Source of the DNA: Cytophagaceae bacterium
Lineage (GTDB): Bacteria > Bacteroidota > Bacteroidia > Cytophagales > Cyclobacteriaceae
NCBI GenBank assembly: GCA_006969745.1
Contig: CP030886.1
Span: forward strand, 3,941,234 to 4,005,233
Length of the DNA: 64,000 nt
Direction: 5' to 3'
Below are positions 39,101 to 48,090 of the stretch, piece after piece. The position numbers and the translations under genes are program-made. Every line of letters starts with the position of its first letter. Position 1 is the first letter of the stretch. A model generated the notes under the pieces. That model did no database searches, was not told where the DNA came from, and saw nothing but the letters and a program-made list of their open reading frames with translations.

Positions 39101-39515
39101 TACTGAAGGGTTTGAACACCATCCGGATTCGTTCAATGATGCAAATGCAAAAACTGGTGAATACATCTATAATCTTGCAGACGGTCCAGTTACTATTGTG
39201 GCACCCTCATACTATGAGATCACCTATTGGAAAAAGTCATCTTTATCTTCTTCATGGCAAAAATCTACAGCCGCTACCAATTCGGGAGGGTCCTTTACAA
39301 TTTCTGGTACTGGCTACATTGATAATGTCATCGTATATCCGCCTGGTGGAATTGTCACCACGTTTAGCGTGAAACCAGGAGTCGGTATTACTTCAATGAC
39401 TGATCACAATGGCAAGTCAGCGAAGTATGAATACGACGAATACGGTCGTCTCATCATGCAATTGGATGATGATCGAAACATCCTCAAAGCTTATCAATAC
39501 AATTATAAAAACTAA
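36117..39515 (+). CDS. RHS/YD-repeat shell protein, upstream half
   Basis: The 1132-residue secreted protein has a long signal region whose hydrophobic core (FTLICFLILFLSGLLPLGA) ends near residue 42. PSPGVAAIEKYGSIPTTYYTG and ISISYHAQGIKVNDISSETG, then LGWSLNAGGYLTR, are the opening of Bacteroidota SpvB/RHS-type shells. YD-like repeats thin out and end with TDHNGKSAKYEYDEYGRLIM, but there is no RHS core or toxin. The next gene starts 12 bp later and supplies these, so the two likely act as one split RHS apparatus. The protein would form part of the beta-strand cocoon that encloses the toxin; the split is the inference. Confidence 0.82.
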   Translation: MKGLFLIGHLLHNGCQPIYFKRKFTLICFLILFLSGLLPLGAQEIPQPVPPSPGVAAIEKYGSIPTTYYTGLPNVSIPIYTLSSKSISVPISISYHAQGIKVNDISSETGLGWSLNAGGYLTRYQNDHEDGAGDSGFSSLSELTSYLATYDNPDGSISEEIYCGNFRDNDIDLYSFSMPTGGGKFFYDNNDNIRFLPAANYSVLKDNVIGNTLEGYIIRDVNGIDHIYETIETQEQMFTGGSLGCKQPNGVSETSKLSRMTSFDGGEVNFIYDTISYSYLTSYNETKVTIDDPDLSISDSYSWNGVDVTDGRRIKQITTKEGYVVDFEYNGGANYSSSFGPGKLTRISISFQGTEFKWFEFTYGTFTSNSANVPNSIPPHDYSGRHKLLSVEESGKGKFEFDYSNISLPPRFSFAQDYWGYYNGAINNTTAIPDKPVGGDPFNVSFATGDRSSSLLHTQAGVLQKITYPTGGSTAFLYELSHVPHPGTDPQGCVTSYVSKNELHDFQSISANCADLIQESFSVTIPSGSKGIKVYYNSDIDATSQVDCVHNEEMNRSILTYGATSVPFNGTSQVVNIPDSFSGQLTVDISLNGLINTYPIQTTFTVVWQEEVVECPTGGEPVELNLGGLRLKKQVDYAGEGIPMVKNYTYSNPISQYPMFYSKRDAYHIDPSDGCFLLQNDLVPVLTSNPVVGVSTLFGGSTIYEEVTEYLGDIPGNCYQNEELDTVCPNPFSKTVYIYKHEPDHLVIHPQYGIGKIVDNSHLRGKLLEQKQYMYEEASKIFKLKSHLVNTYDTLYQYTHYGIDVSLVRSEYVTGSNCVNWPAVYDYFVKPYHSEWLELKSYAQTEYFYGETSSFTGSQTTTTNYTHNSNLLPTQVVTHDPVGSSKVNYTYGLVQAKGIPTEVENYRDEGFEAVNYQLMSKQEMTYTNVSSILHLTNLKTTRGTDILSNTSVSYDSFNRPILVTDDITGISTAYTYATDSALYPSAKCENCFSVFTEGFEHHPDSFNDANAKTGEYIYNLADGPVTIVAPSYYEITYWKKSSLSSSWQKSTAATNSGGSFTISGTGYIDNVIVYPPGGIVTTFSVKPGVGITSMTDHNGKSAKYEYDEYGRLIMQLDDDRNILKAYQYNYKN

Positions 39516-39527
39516 ACCCTCCTAACA

Positions 39528-42500
39528 ATGAAGTCTATTCTAACAATTTTCTGCGTTTTCTTCGTATTGGGAGTGAACGCTCAAATTTCAGGTGAAACCA
39601 ATCCAACAATAGGACCTACTTATTATTATCAATATTATACTACCACACAATTCTCAAATGCGTCATGGTCAGTCACTGGCGGTACGGTGACGAACTCTTA
39701 CTATTCAGTTGAAGAGGGTTATACAGCAATTATTGTTTTTTCTTCGGCTGGACAACAAACGGTCACTTTTGGCTCTTTTGGAGGAGGTCTTCCTTTTATT
39801 TTTGATGAACATGATGTAACCGTTTCGGCTCCATTAGTAGCGGGTTCAATTTCAGCATCTACAGCCACTACAATATGCTACAATACGAACCCCGGAAATA
39901 TCAATAACAGCTCTTCAGCTTCAGGGGGATCAGGTACATACAGCTATCAGTGGCAGCAAAAGATTGGCAATGGTTCCTGGACCAATACCGGAAGTGCTAC
40001 CTCAAGTCCAACATCAATCAATCCACCAAGCTTGACGGGGGACAGGAGATACAGAAGAAGGGTGACCTCAGGTGGTCAAACCAAATACAGCAATGTTATA
40101 TTCTACGATGTTTATGGCAATTTATCCGGAGGAACAATCAGCTATTCCGGAGGCAGCATTGGTAGAGGAAGTGCACCATCCGCCATATCCGGCAACACGC
40201 CATCTGGAGGCAATGGAACCAAGACCTATACCTGGCAGAAAAAAACCACTGGCGGTTATTCCAATATTTCAAATACAAACTCAGTAAGCTACCAGCCAGG
40301 AATTCAGCAAGAATCAACTACTTATCGGCGGAAGGTTGTCTCTTGTGGGCAGACCAAGTATTCCAACGAAATTTTGATTAGGGTAAACGTAATTATAGAA
40401 GGACCAAATGTTAGGGACCCTTCAAATACCACTACATATATTTCTCAAAAAGAAGGAGAATCATTTCTTCAACCTTTCTGGTCTCTTTCCGGTGGAGGTA
40501 CCATCACAAACACCTGGACCGGCACAGCTGACGGGATACCAACCGAATTCGCTACGGTGAATTGGACCACCCCGGGGAATCACACTCTGACTATGAATTA
40601 CGATTTAGGTAAAACGGTAGTTCATTCGATTTATGTTAATCCTGTTCTCAGCCCGGGATCAGTTTCAGCATCCTCCGCTACGACAATCTGTTACAACGGA
40701 AACCCTGGTACGATCAACAACAGTGGCTCCGCATCCGGTGGCAATGGCACCTATTCCTATCAATGGATGTACAAAGATGATGGAGGGTCATGGACCAATG
40801 TTGGAAGTGCCACGTCCAGCCCAGCATCAATTGATCCACCAGCCTTAACTGCCGATCGTCAGTACAGAAGAAAGGTTACTTCCGGATCGCAAGTTAAATA
40901 CAGCAACATCATCACTTATTCAGTGAATGATCAACTGGTTGCCGGCACCATCAATTATTCAGGAGGATCGATAGATCCGGGCAACACTCCAGCTCAGATT
41001 ACTGGCGGAAGTCCGAGTGGTGGATATGGTGGTTACACTTATACGTGGGAAAAGAAAACCACCGGAAGGTATGCAGCAATATCAGGAGCAACAGGTATCA
41101 GTCTTTCGCCGGGCAGCCTCAATGTGAATACGACCTTTCAGCGAATTGCGCATTCATGTGGGGAAAGTAAGGCTTCCAATGAAATCACCATCACCGTCAA
41201 CCTGTCTCCAGGAACAGTGGGTAATGACCAGGGCGTATGCCCTTTCGTGGAAGAAATTGATCCATTGGTAGAGTTAACCGCACCTACCGGAGGAAGTGGA
41301 TCATACACCTACCAATGGTACAAGCAGGAAAGAGATCCAAACACCGGTAATTGGCCCAATGGCTTACCCCTTGGTATTACTGGAGCTACTTCAGCCACCT
41401 ATGCTCCACCACCTCAAGCCAATGTAAGGTACCAGCGAAGGGTATTTTCCGATGGTGAATTTGTCGCATCCAATTGGGTAACTATTGATGAGTTACCAAT
41501 GCAAACGTATTATGAAGATCAGGATCAGGACGGGTTTGGTACCACAACTGCACAGTTTTGCGCCGGTAGCAACCCCCCGGGATATGCGACAGTTGGTGGT
41601 GATTGCGATGACCAAGACGACACCATTCATCCCAACACGGTCTGGTATGCTGATGCAGATTTGGACACCTATGGAAATGCAAGTAGTCCCTGGGTAGGAT
41701 GTAGTCCACCACAGAACTATGTGCAAAATAGCGCTGATTGTGACGATGGTAATGCTTTGATCCACCCTGCCACCGTGTGGTATCATGACGAAGATTTGGA
41801 TGGCTTTGGGAATATTGCAGATGTCACCACGGGATGTCTTCAACCATCTAATTATGTGCTCAATAGCGATGATGAATGTCCTAATTCGTATGGTCCCTTT
41901 TCCGGATGTTCAAATTTCAACTTGAACCTTGGCAATACCAATCATGTGCTTACCCGCACATTTAGAGAGCCAGTTGATCTACAGACTTATGATCAAAATG
42001 ATCTAACTATTGACCTGTTGTTTAATGTTGCCTATATGGACGGACTTGGTCGGCCAATACAAAGTTCGCTACCCAAGCAAAGCCCGGGATTGAATGACAT
42101 CATCAGCATCCAGGCATACGACAGTAATGGCAGAGTCACAAAAAGCTATTTGCCGTATACCAAAGACAATGACGGAGCATACGATGCTACAGCAGCTATC
42201 AACATTATGAGTTTCTATGCAGGAACGATCGAGGGAAAAGAAAGTACTAGCTACCCGTATGCAGAGACAGTTTTGGAAAACTATCCGAATGGTAAAGTAC
42301 TACGAGCAGGAGCGCCAGGCGAAAGCTGGCAGTTTAACGAATTTTTACCACAGCTAGAGCATGTAGCTACTAATGAATACATTTTAGCTACCACATCAGA
42401 AGTATTGAGATGGTCGGTGTCTTCCGGACTACCAGATACCGGTTCTAACTATCCGAATCACAGTATACAGAAATACATCAGTCAGGACGAGGACAACAAT

Positions 42501-45500
42501 CAGACCATAACATATACAGATCCTAATGGCCAAACCATCCTGAAGAAATCTCAAGTAGATGGGAGTACATGGGCGTCTACCTACTATGTATATGACATCT
42601 ATGGACAGTTAAAAGTAGTATTCCCACCAGAGGCCACTGACCGACTGTCTACAGAGTACTTTGGCCAATCAGAAGCAAACAAAAAAGCTTTCCTTAATAC
42701 CTGGGCGTTCCTCTACGACTATGATGGCCGCAATCGCATGGTAATGAAGAAGGTGCCGGGTGCGGATAGTGTACTACTGGTCTATGATCGTTGGAACCGT
42801 CTGGTGCTGACTCAAGATGGAAATCTAAGGGACAATAACCAATGGCTTTTTACAAAATACGACCGATTGAACCGACTGGTCATCACAGGTAAAGCCACAA
42901 TCCTATTATCTGCTTCAGCCATAGCCGATACCTTAGAGACAACACCTCAAGTAAGGTATGAATCCTTCAGCCCCGGTGGTATTCTTCAATATTCCGGTAA
43001 TGATTATGTCTATCCTCCAGATTCTTTGGTAGACGAATACCTGACAGTCACCTATTACGATAATTACGACTGGGACAATTCCACAGTGGCCTATACCAAC
43101 CCAGTGGGACTGAACCGGAACACAGATGTGAAAGGCCAGGTGACAGGTACCCTGACTAAAGCAGGTAATGATAGCTGGATAACAAGTGCGAGCTATTACG
43201 ACGATAGGTACCGTGTGATCCAGGCGGTGAGTACCAACCACCTGGGAGGTAGCGATGTGGTGACTAACTACTATGACTTTATCGGCCAGGTAAACCGCTC
43301 CATCAGTACGCACACCAATGTTGATACCACCTACACCACTATCCGTAGCTTTGTATACGATCATGCCGGCCGCTTGCTGGAGACGTGGCACAAGCTGGAA
43401 AGTGCATCGGATTCTGTGCTTCTTGCCAAGAATCGCTACAATGAACTGGGCGAACTGATAGAAAAAGATCTGCATGGGGAGACCGGGGGTGTTTTCGCCC
43501 AATCTCTCGACTATTCGTACAACATTCGCGGCTGGCTCACTGGTATGAACAGCAGTGACCTTTCACTATCCCAGGACGGAGATTTGTTTGGAATGGAACT
43601 ATTTTATGACGCTATAGATGCAAGTGGAGATATAGCTAATTCTCAGAATTTCAACGGCAATATCTCAGCCATAAAATGGAGTACAGGAAATGATCAGGAA
43701 TGGTACAATACGGAAGAGCGTGCCTATCGATTCCAGTATGATGGACTCAACCGCTTGAAAAGCGCCCTTAGCAACATGAATACAGTGAACTGGAAGGTTA
43801 CCGATGATTATCGTTCGGAGTATAGTTATGATGGAAATGGGAATATAATCTCTTTGGAGAGACGGAATAATAAAGGAAGTCACATTGATTCCCTAACCTA
43901 CAGTTATGATGGTAACCAACTTCAGGAAGTAGCAGATGTGGCAGACTCTTTGGGCTTTTACGATGGCAACACTTCAGGCAACGACTATGCCTATGATGCC
44001 AATGGCAACATGGTGAAAGACCGCAACAAAGGCATTGATTCTATTTACTACAATCATTTAAATCTTCCTATCATCGTGGACTTTGAGAATGCCGGTGATA
44101 GCATTGTTTACCTGTATGATGCCGCAGGCATTAAGCTGCAACAGCAGGTATATCAGGAAGGTAGCTTGATGAAGACGACTGACTATGTGGGAGAGTTCAT
44201 TTACGAGACCGACACCTCAGGTATTAGAGAGCTGCAGCTTGTGCAACATGAGGAGGGCCGTATCGTTCCTGTCATCCTGAGCTCAAGCGAAGGATCTTGG
44301 GACTACCAGTATCACCTCAAAGACCATCTGGGCAATGTCCGACTGACTTTTAGCACCACACCTGAAAACTACACGATGACTGAAACCTTCGAAACAGGTG
44401 AAGAGAATGGCTGGCAGGATTTGCATCGAAGCGCTAATTCAAACGCAAATACGACTATCGGTGGAGATGAAGTAGAACTGCTACAAAGCGGTCAAACCGG
44501 TGCAATGATCTTTTTAAGTGTAAACAAATGGGATACGGTAAATCTATCCATTCAGGCAAACTATGAATCAGCACCTAGCAACAACAACTTTCTTGGAACG
44601 GGCTACAATGCATTATTTAGCTCCTTTGATAATGTATTTGGTAGTGGGGTAGAGAATGGAGTTTCAAGTACATCTACGGTGTTTGACGATGCCTTAAGCG
44701 GAACAGATATGTCAGGTAAAGGAAATACGAGTACAGCGCCTCGTGCCTTCCTCAATTACATCATCTTCGACAAAGACATGTCCTACGTCACCGCAGGCTT
44801 CCAGCAGATCAGCACGTCTGCTTTGGGTGTGGGAGTCCATGAAACGATCAGCATCAATGACATCATAGCGGATAGAGAGGGTTATCTCCTTGCTTATTTA
44901 AGTAATGAAAATCAAGAAGCAGTAAACGTCCACTTCGACGATTTCACGGTGTATCACGGCAAGACGAATGTGGTGAGCACGCAGGATTACTATCCTTTTG
45001 GGCTGACGTTTAATGAAAGTGTGAGGGTGGCGAGTACCGAGCAGAACTTCTTACTCACCAGTAATGAGAGACTTCCTGATTGGGGAGTAGGAGTGTCAGA
45101 TTTTAATGCTAGAACATATGATGCTTCAATAGGTAGGTTCTATCAAGTTGATCCCTTAGCTGAAATGAATCAAAAATCATGGAATCCATATCACTTCACA
45201 TTCAATAATCCTTTGAGATTTAATGATCCAACTGGTATGACTTCAACTGAAGAATGGAAAGAGGAAAATGGAATTACAGATAGTGATGTGACAACTGTTT
45301 ATCAGGCGCCAACGGATGAGGATGATAAATCCGAGAATACGGAACAACAAAGTGAAACAGGAAGTGAATCTGAGGTTCCTGCATTTATTAGATTTCTATC
45401 AAAACATATCACTGCGTTACAAATACTATATGAAGATAATCAAGAACCAATTGATACTCAAGTAGATTATTACTATCAATTATTTGGTTCTGGCCTCTAT

Positions 45501-45935
45501 GCAGATGTAGATGCATCTGTAGGAGATAAAATTGCGGATATTGGTTACACAGTCGCATTAGCACAAGGAATAGCATTCATTAAAGTTGGCCGAAGGGGAG
45601 CATTTAGAAAAGCTAAGAGAGATGCGAAAATTCCAATGAGTAGTAAGCCAATTAATGTAAGAAAAGTACCAATGACAAACAGCAAAGGAAAGCAGGTTTT
45701 GGATTCATCAGGGAAACCTATTTATACAAGAGAGTATACATACAGAAATTCCGATGGGAAAGAAATTGTTATTCAGGATCATTCTGCAGGTCATATTTTT
45801 GATGATGGTGGTAGAGTTGGGTCACATTTTAACGTAAGAAGTGGTGATGGAAGTGGTGCCTCATTTAGGAATAGTTCGGTAAAAGGAACTGAAAAACATT
45901 ATAATTTTAGGGGGCAACCGAGAAAAGGAAATTAA
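39528..45935 (+). CDS. Large RHS polymorphic toxin: Ig-like repeats, MopE motif, DUF6443, RHS core, nuclease tip
   Basis: The 2135-residue protein has signal peptide MKSILTIFCVFFVLGVNAQ. Two long Ig-like repeats run from ~107 and ~379 (SGTYSYQWQQK; NGTYSYQWMYK). Three MopE-like metal-binding repeats lie at ~658-798 (DQDQDGFGTTTAQFC; DADLDTYG; DEDLDGFG). A DUF6443-type entry follows at ~803 (AYMDGLGRPIQSSLPKQSP), then YD repeats and the RHS core (YHLKDHLGNVRLTFS; DYYPFGLTF; FNNPLRFNDPTGM, ~1594-1905). The variable tip, ~2029-2135, reads KRDAKIPMSSKPINVRKVP and then IQDHSAGHIFDDGGRVGSHF, with His-rich features of HNH/endonuclease VII-type toxins. An Imm50-like gene follows 13 bp later. Export and target are inferred. 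Confidence 0.85.
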   Translation: MKSILTIFCVFFVLGVNAQISGETNPTIGPTYYYQYYTTTQFSNASWSVTGGTVTNSYYSVEEGYTAIIVFSSAGQQTVTFGSFGGGLPFIFDEHDVTVSAPLVAGSISASTATTICYNTNPGNINNSSSASGGSGTYSYQWQQKIGNGSWTNTGSATSSPTSINPPSLTGDRRYRRRVTSGGQTKYSNVIFYDVYGNLSGGTISYSGGSIGRGSAPSAISGNTPSGGNGTKTYTWQKKTTGGYSNISNTNSVSYQPGIQQESTTYRRKVVSCGQTKYSNEILIRVNVIIEGPNVRDPSNTTTYISQKEGESFLQPFWSLSGGGTITNTWTGTADGIPTEFATVNWTTPGNHTLTMNYDLGKTVVHSIYVNPVLSPGSVSASSATTICYNGNPGTINNSGSASGGNGTYSYQWMYKDDGGSWTNVGSATSSPASIDPPALTADRQYRRKVTSGSQVKYSNIITYSVNDQLVAGTINYSGGSIDPGNTPAQITGGSPSGGYGGYTYTWEKKTTGRYAAISGATGISLSPGSLNVNTTFQRIAHSCGESKASNEITITVNLSPGTVGNDQGVCPFVEEIDPLVELTAPTGGSGSYTYQWYKQERDPNTGNWPNGLPLGITGATSATYAPPPQANVRYQRRVFSDGEFVASNWVTIDELPMQTYYEDQDQDGFGTTTAQFCAGSNPPGYATVGGDCDDQDDTIHPNTVWYADADLDTYGNASSPWVGCSPPQNYVQNSADCDDGNALIHPATVWYHDEDLDGFGNIADVTTGCLQPSNYVLNSDDECPNSYGPFSGCSNFNLNLGNTNHVLTRTFREPVDLQTYDQNDLTIDLLFNVAYMDGLGRPIQSSLPKQSPGLNDIISIQAYDSNGRVTKSYLPYTKDNDGAYDATAAINIMSFYAGTIEGKESTSYPYAETVLENYPNGKVLRAGAPGESWQFNEFLPQLEHVATNEYILATTSEVLRWSVSSGLPDTGSNYPNHSIQKYISQDEDNNQTITYTDPNGQTILKKSQVDGSTWASTYYVYDIYGQLKVVFPPEATDRLSTEYFGQSEANKKAFLNTWAFLYDYDGRNRMVMKKVPGADSVLLVYDRWNRLVLTQDGNLRDNNQWLFTKYDRLNRLVITGKATILLSASAIADTLETTPQVRYESFSPGGILQYSGNDYVYPPDSLVDEYLTVTYYDNYDWDNSTVAYTNPVGLNRNTDVKGQVTGTLTKAGNDSWITSASYYDDRYRVIQAVSTNHLGGSDVVTNYYDFIGQVNRSISTHTNVDTTYTTIRSFVYDHAGRLLETWHKLESASDSVLLAKNRYNELGELIEKDLHGETGGVFAQSLDYSYNIRGWLTGMNSSDLSLSQDGDLFGMELFYDAIDASGDIANSQNFNGNISAIKWSTGNDQEWYNTEERAYRFQYDGLNRLKSALSNMNTVNWKVTDDYRSEYSYDGNGNIISLERRNNKGSHIDSLTYSYDGNQLQEVADVADSLGFYDGNTSGNDYAYDANGNMVKDRNKGIDSIYYNHLNLPIIVDFENAGDSIVYLYDAAGIKLQQQVYQEGSLMKTTDYVGEFIYETDTSGIRELQLVQHEEGRIVPVILSSSEGSWDYQYHLKDHLGNVRLTFSTTPENYTMTETFETGEENGWQDLHRSANSNANTTIGGDEVELLQSGQTGAMIFLSVNKWDTVNLSIQANYESAPSNNNFLGTGYNALFSSFDNVFGSGVENGVSSTSTVFDDALSGTDMSGKGNTSTAPRAFLNYIIFDKDMSYVTAGFQQISTSALGVGVHETISINDIIADREGYLLAYLSNENQEAVNVHFDDFTVYHGKTNVVSTQDYYPFGLTFNESVRVASTEQNFLLTSNERLPDWGVGVSDFNARTYDASIGRFYQVDPLAEMNQKSWNPYHFTFNNPLRFNDPTGMTSTEEWKEENGITDSDVTTVYQAPTDEDDKSENTEQQSETGSESEVPAFIRFLSKHITALQILYEDNQEPIDTQVDYYYQLFGSGLYADVDASVGDKIADIGYTVALAQGIAFIKVGRRGAFRKAKRDAKIPMSSKPINVRKVPMTNSKGKQVLDSSGKPIYTREYTYRNSDGKEIVIQDHSAGHIFDDGGRVGSHFNVRSGDGSGASFRNSSVKGTEKHYNFRGQPRKGN
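44997..45037 (+). repeat. 41-bp identical repeat inside the RHS core, copy 1
   Basis: Runs from TTTGGGCTGACGTTTAATGA to GGGTGGCGAGTAC and encodes FGLTFNESVRVAST. It is identical to 46488-46528 and in the same reading frame. It marks the junction between the constant shell and the variable toxin tip. Confidence 0.9.
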
Positions 45936-45948
45936 TTAATTATTAATT

Positions 45949-46356
45949 ATGCTGAGAGACTGTATTTTAAATCCTAAGATTATTGAGGCATTCTACGGTG
46001 ATAGAGAACCAAGTCTGACTGATGTTCTAATAAATTCATTTCAGGTATTACCAAATGAAGACACCACTATTCGATTGAATCTAATTGTTAGAGATTTTCC
46101 TGATAATCCTCCAAAGAAATGGATATTGAATAAGTATGACACTGCTGCCTTTAGTTTACAACTTAACGGAGTGTTTGATGTGCATATTGACGGACTTGAT
46201 TTTGTAGAAGCTACCTCTATAGCTATCCAAAAACTTAGTGAGTCAGAAATTTTAATATCCTCTGGGAACAATTTTAGAATAGTATGCAAGTGGATTCACT
46301 TAGATGGAATTGACGGATTTAAGGATGAAGTGAAGACGTATCCATACGATGAGTAG
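45949..46356 (+). CDS. Imm50-like immunity protein for the RHS nuclease tip
   Basis: This 135-residue cytoplasmic-looking protein lies 13 bp after the RHS gene. ILNPKIIEAFYGDREPSLTD, LNLIVRDFPDNPPKKW and FSLQLNGVFDVHIDGLDF resemble the Imm50 immunity family, whose members begin with a helix plus FG/YG and contain a PxKW strand. By position and family it should neutralise the toxin tip of the RHS protein. The match is by pattern, so the family call is moderate, but the immunity role is strongly suggested by placement. A terminator follows. Confidence 0.72.
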   Translation: MLRDCILNPKIIEAFYGDREPSLTDVLINSFQVLPNEDTTIRLNLIVRDFPDNPPKKWILNKYDTAAFSLQLNGVFDVHIDGLDFVEATSIAIQKLSESEILISSGNNFRIVCKWIHLDGIDGFKDEVKTYPYDE

Positions 46357-46374
46357 TCTGATACTAGTCACATC

Positions 46375-46410
46375 AAAACCCACCTTCTTTATGTTGGTGG
46401 GTTTTATATT
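46375..46410 (+). terminator. Intrinsic terminator after the first immunity gene
   Basis: AAAACCCACC (46375-46384), 11-nt loop, GGTGGGTTTT (46396-46405), then ATATTTT. It closes the active RHS unit and would leave the downstream cassette without read-through. Confidence 0.82.
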
Positions 46411-46487
46411 TTAGTGTAAATGGATTATCGCAATTCTATTATAGAACATTATCAAAGTAACTGGGGAGGTAAAGTAAATATCCTCCC

Positions 46488-46528
46488 TTTGGGCTGACGT
46501 TTAATGAAAGTGTGAGGGTGGCGAGTAC
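46488..46528 (+). repeat. 41-bp identical repeat, copy 2, at the head of the displaced toxin cassette
   Basis: Same 41 bp as 44997-45037, 1491 bp downstream. The frame upstream closes at a TAA (46470-46472), so homology to the shell is confined to this short junction and the few codons beside it. Confidence 0.9.
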
Positions 46529-47405
46529 GGATCAGAGGTTTAAGTATAACGGGAAAGAGTTGGATGAGAGTACCAATTGGTATGACTACCAATTAAGACA
46601 ATATGACCCTGAATTGGGTGTATGGCATGCTATTGATCCAAGTGCTGAGAGCTATTATAGTTGGTCTCCTTATAACTATGTATTTAACAATCCTATTATG
46701 TTTATAGACCCTGATGGGGCTGATCCTGAAAATCCACTAGCAGGGATAGTTCAAGGTGTTGTTGATGCATATAACTTTTTGACTAATTCGGATATTAGCT
46801 ATAAGCAAAAGTTGGAAACTACAACTGCTGTAGTAATGCCTACTGATGCAATTAATGTTGCTGGAAAATTGATGACTGGAGATTATGAGAACATCTCGCA
46901 GGACGAGGCTCTTTCAGCAACAAAACAAGTTGCTGGCCTTGCTCTGACCGTAGCAACAGCAGGAGAAGGAAAAATGGCCACAATTTCTGATGATTTAGCG
47001 AATGCTTCTAAGGTGACCAGTAAAGTGGATGATGTAGCTTCAGGTGCAGCTGATGAAGTAGTTAATACTTCAAGGCCTAGTAATTTTAGGAAACAGACTG
47101 TTTCAGATAGCTGGGATAATGCTGCTGATGGAAGCGCAGCAAATACTAAGGCATGTCCTACATGCGGCAAGGATGTTAAAGGAAATCCAAACTTAGGTGA
47201 GGGTAGAAATACTGCTGATGGTTGGGATGTTTCTCACAACCCATCTTGGAGTAGAAGAGACCTTTCTGGAGCTAGTAGTAGAAAAGAGGTACTTGATAAT
47301 TATAATTCAGGTACGGGACTTGAATGTAGATCTTGTAATAGGGGTCGCGGTAATAAGGATGAGAGAAGGACTAATTTCAGGGGTCAACCAAGAAAAAGTG
47401 GTTGA
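46512..47405 (+). CDS. Displaced (orphan) RHS C-terminal toxin cassette, HNH/GH-E-like nuclease tip
   Basis: A 297-residue fragment from GTG 46512 that starts inside the RHS core (ESVRVASTDQRFKYNGKELD), continues YDPELGVWHAIDPSAE and FNNPIMFIDPDGAD, then a ~110-residue linker and a nuclease-like tip. The tip has ACPTCGKDVKGNPN, DGWDVSHNPSWSRRDL and LECRSCNRGRGNKDE: two CxxC pairs for zinc, with His and Asp as in GH-E/HNH endonucleases. There is no signal peptide or shell, so it is probably silent until recombination joins it to the shell at the 41-bp repeat. A SUFU-like immunity gene follows 45 bp later. Confidence 0.75.
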   Translation: MRVASTDQRFKYNGKELDESTNWYDYQLRQYDPELGVWHAIDPSAESYYSWSPYNYVFNNPIMFIDPDGADPENPLAGIVQGVVDAYNFLTNSDISYKQKLETTTAVVMPTDAINVAGKLMTGDYENISQDEALSATKQVAGLALTVATAGEGKMATISDDLANASKVTSKVDDVASGAADEVVNTSRPSNFRKQTVSDSWDNAADGSAANTKACPTCGKDVKGNPNLGEGRNTADGWDVSHNPSWSRRDLSGASSRKEVLDNYNSGTGLECRSCNRGRGNKDERRTNFRGQPRKSG

Positions 47406-47450
47406 GAAGTTGATAAGGGATATATTTAGGAATCATATGATGTATTTATC

Positions 47451-48008
47451 GTGACATTGATTGAACACATAGAATCATATCTAGGATCAATAGATAAAGG
47501 GTGGAGCTTAAAGTTTCAAAGTAGAGATATTCAAGTGGTTAAGATTCTTAATTGCCCGTCTTTAGGGGTATCTACTTATGCAACACTTGGGATGAGTGAC
47601 TTTGAGTTAAATCTTCCTAACGGGAAGGTTCGTCAAGAGCTAATCTTTTCTATTTATGATAGCTATGATGAAGAAGACGCAGCATCTTTTCTTTTAACCT
47701 TTGCGGAATCCATTCTACATTCCAACAAAGGGCTGCTGAGGGGAGAAGTTATTGGACCTGGCGATTCATTGGTATCAGGTGCCAAGACAAATAGCATATA
47801 CGTGTCTATTCCTGTTGTTTTTGATGAAAGAGTTCAAGTTTACTCAGGTGGCAATGGTGGTAATGTTGTCTTTGCTTGGATAATGCCTTTGCAAGAGGCT
47901 GAAGTTCGTCATGTAAATGAATCAGGCTGGAACTCCTTTGAAGATAATTTATCGAAAGTTCATACTGATTTCTGGGATTTGAATAGACCTATTATGTCTT
48001 TTGTTTAA
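47451..48008 (+). CDS. SUFU-family immunity protein for the displaced toxin
   Basis: The 185-residue protein begins at GTG 47451 (MTLIEHIESYLGSIDKGWSL). VSIPVVFDERVQVYSGGNGG, VVFAWIMPLQEAEVRHV and TDFWDLNRPIMSF match the suppressor-of-fused-like domain that often serves as immunity to polymorphic nuclease toxins. It follows the displaced toxin tip on the same strand. No ATG is available; the upstream ATG-ATG at ~47437 is in another frame. It could protect the cell even if the toxin is silent. Confidence 0.78.
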   Translation: MTLIEHIESYLGSIDKGWSLKFQSRDIQVVKILNCPSLGVSTYATLGMSDFELNLPNGKVRQELIFSIYDSYDEEDAASFLLTFAESILHSNKGLLRGEVIGPGDSLVSGAKTNSIYVSIPVVFDERVQVYSGGNGGNVVFAWIMPLQEAEVRHVNESGWNSFEDNLSKVHTDFWDLNRPIMSFV

Positions 48009-48090
48009 ATGAATAAGAAGATTTGTTTTTTTAAACCCCAACTAGGGGTAGAATGAAAAAAAAGAAACGTGTCCACAAAAAGTAGACACT

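Noticed and set aside
42933..43502. 189-codon antisense frame inside the RHS gene
   Set aside because: Shadow of a long GC-balanced coding region; no start signal or domain; composition follows the sense gene.
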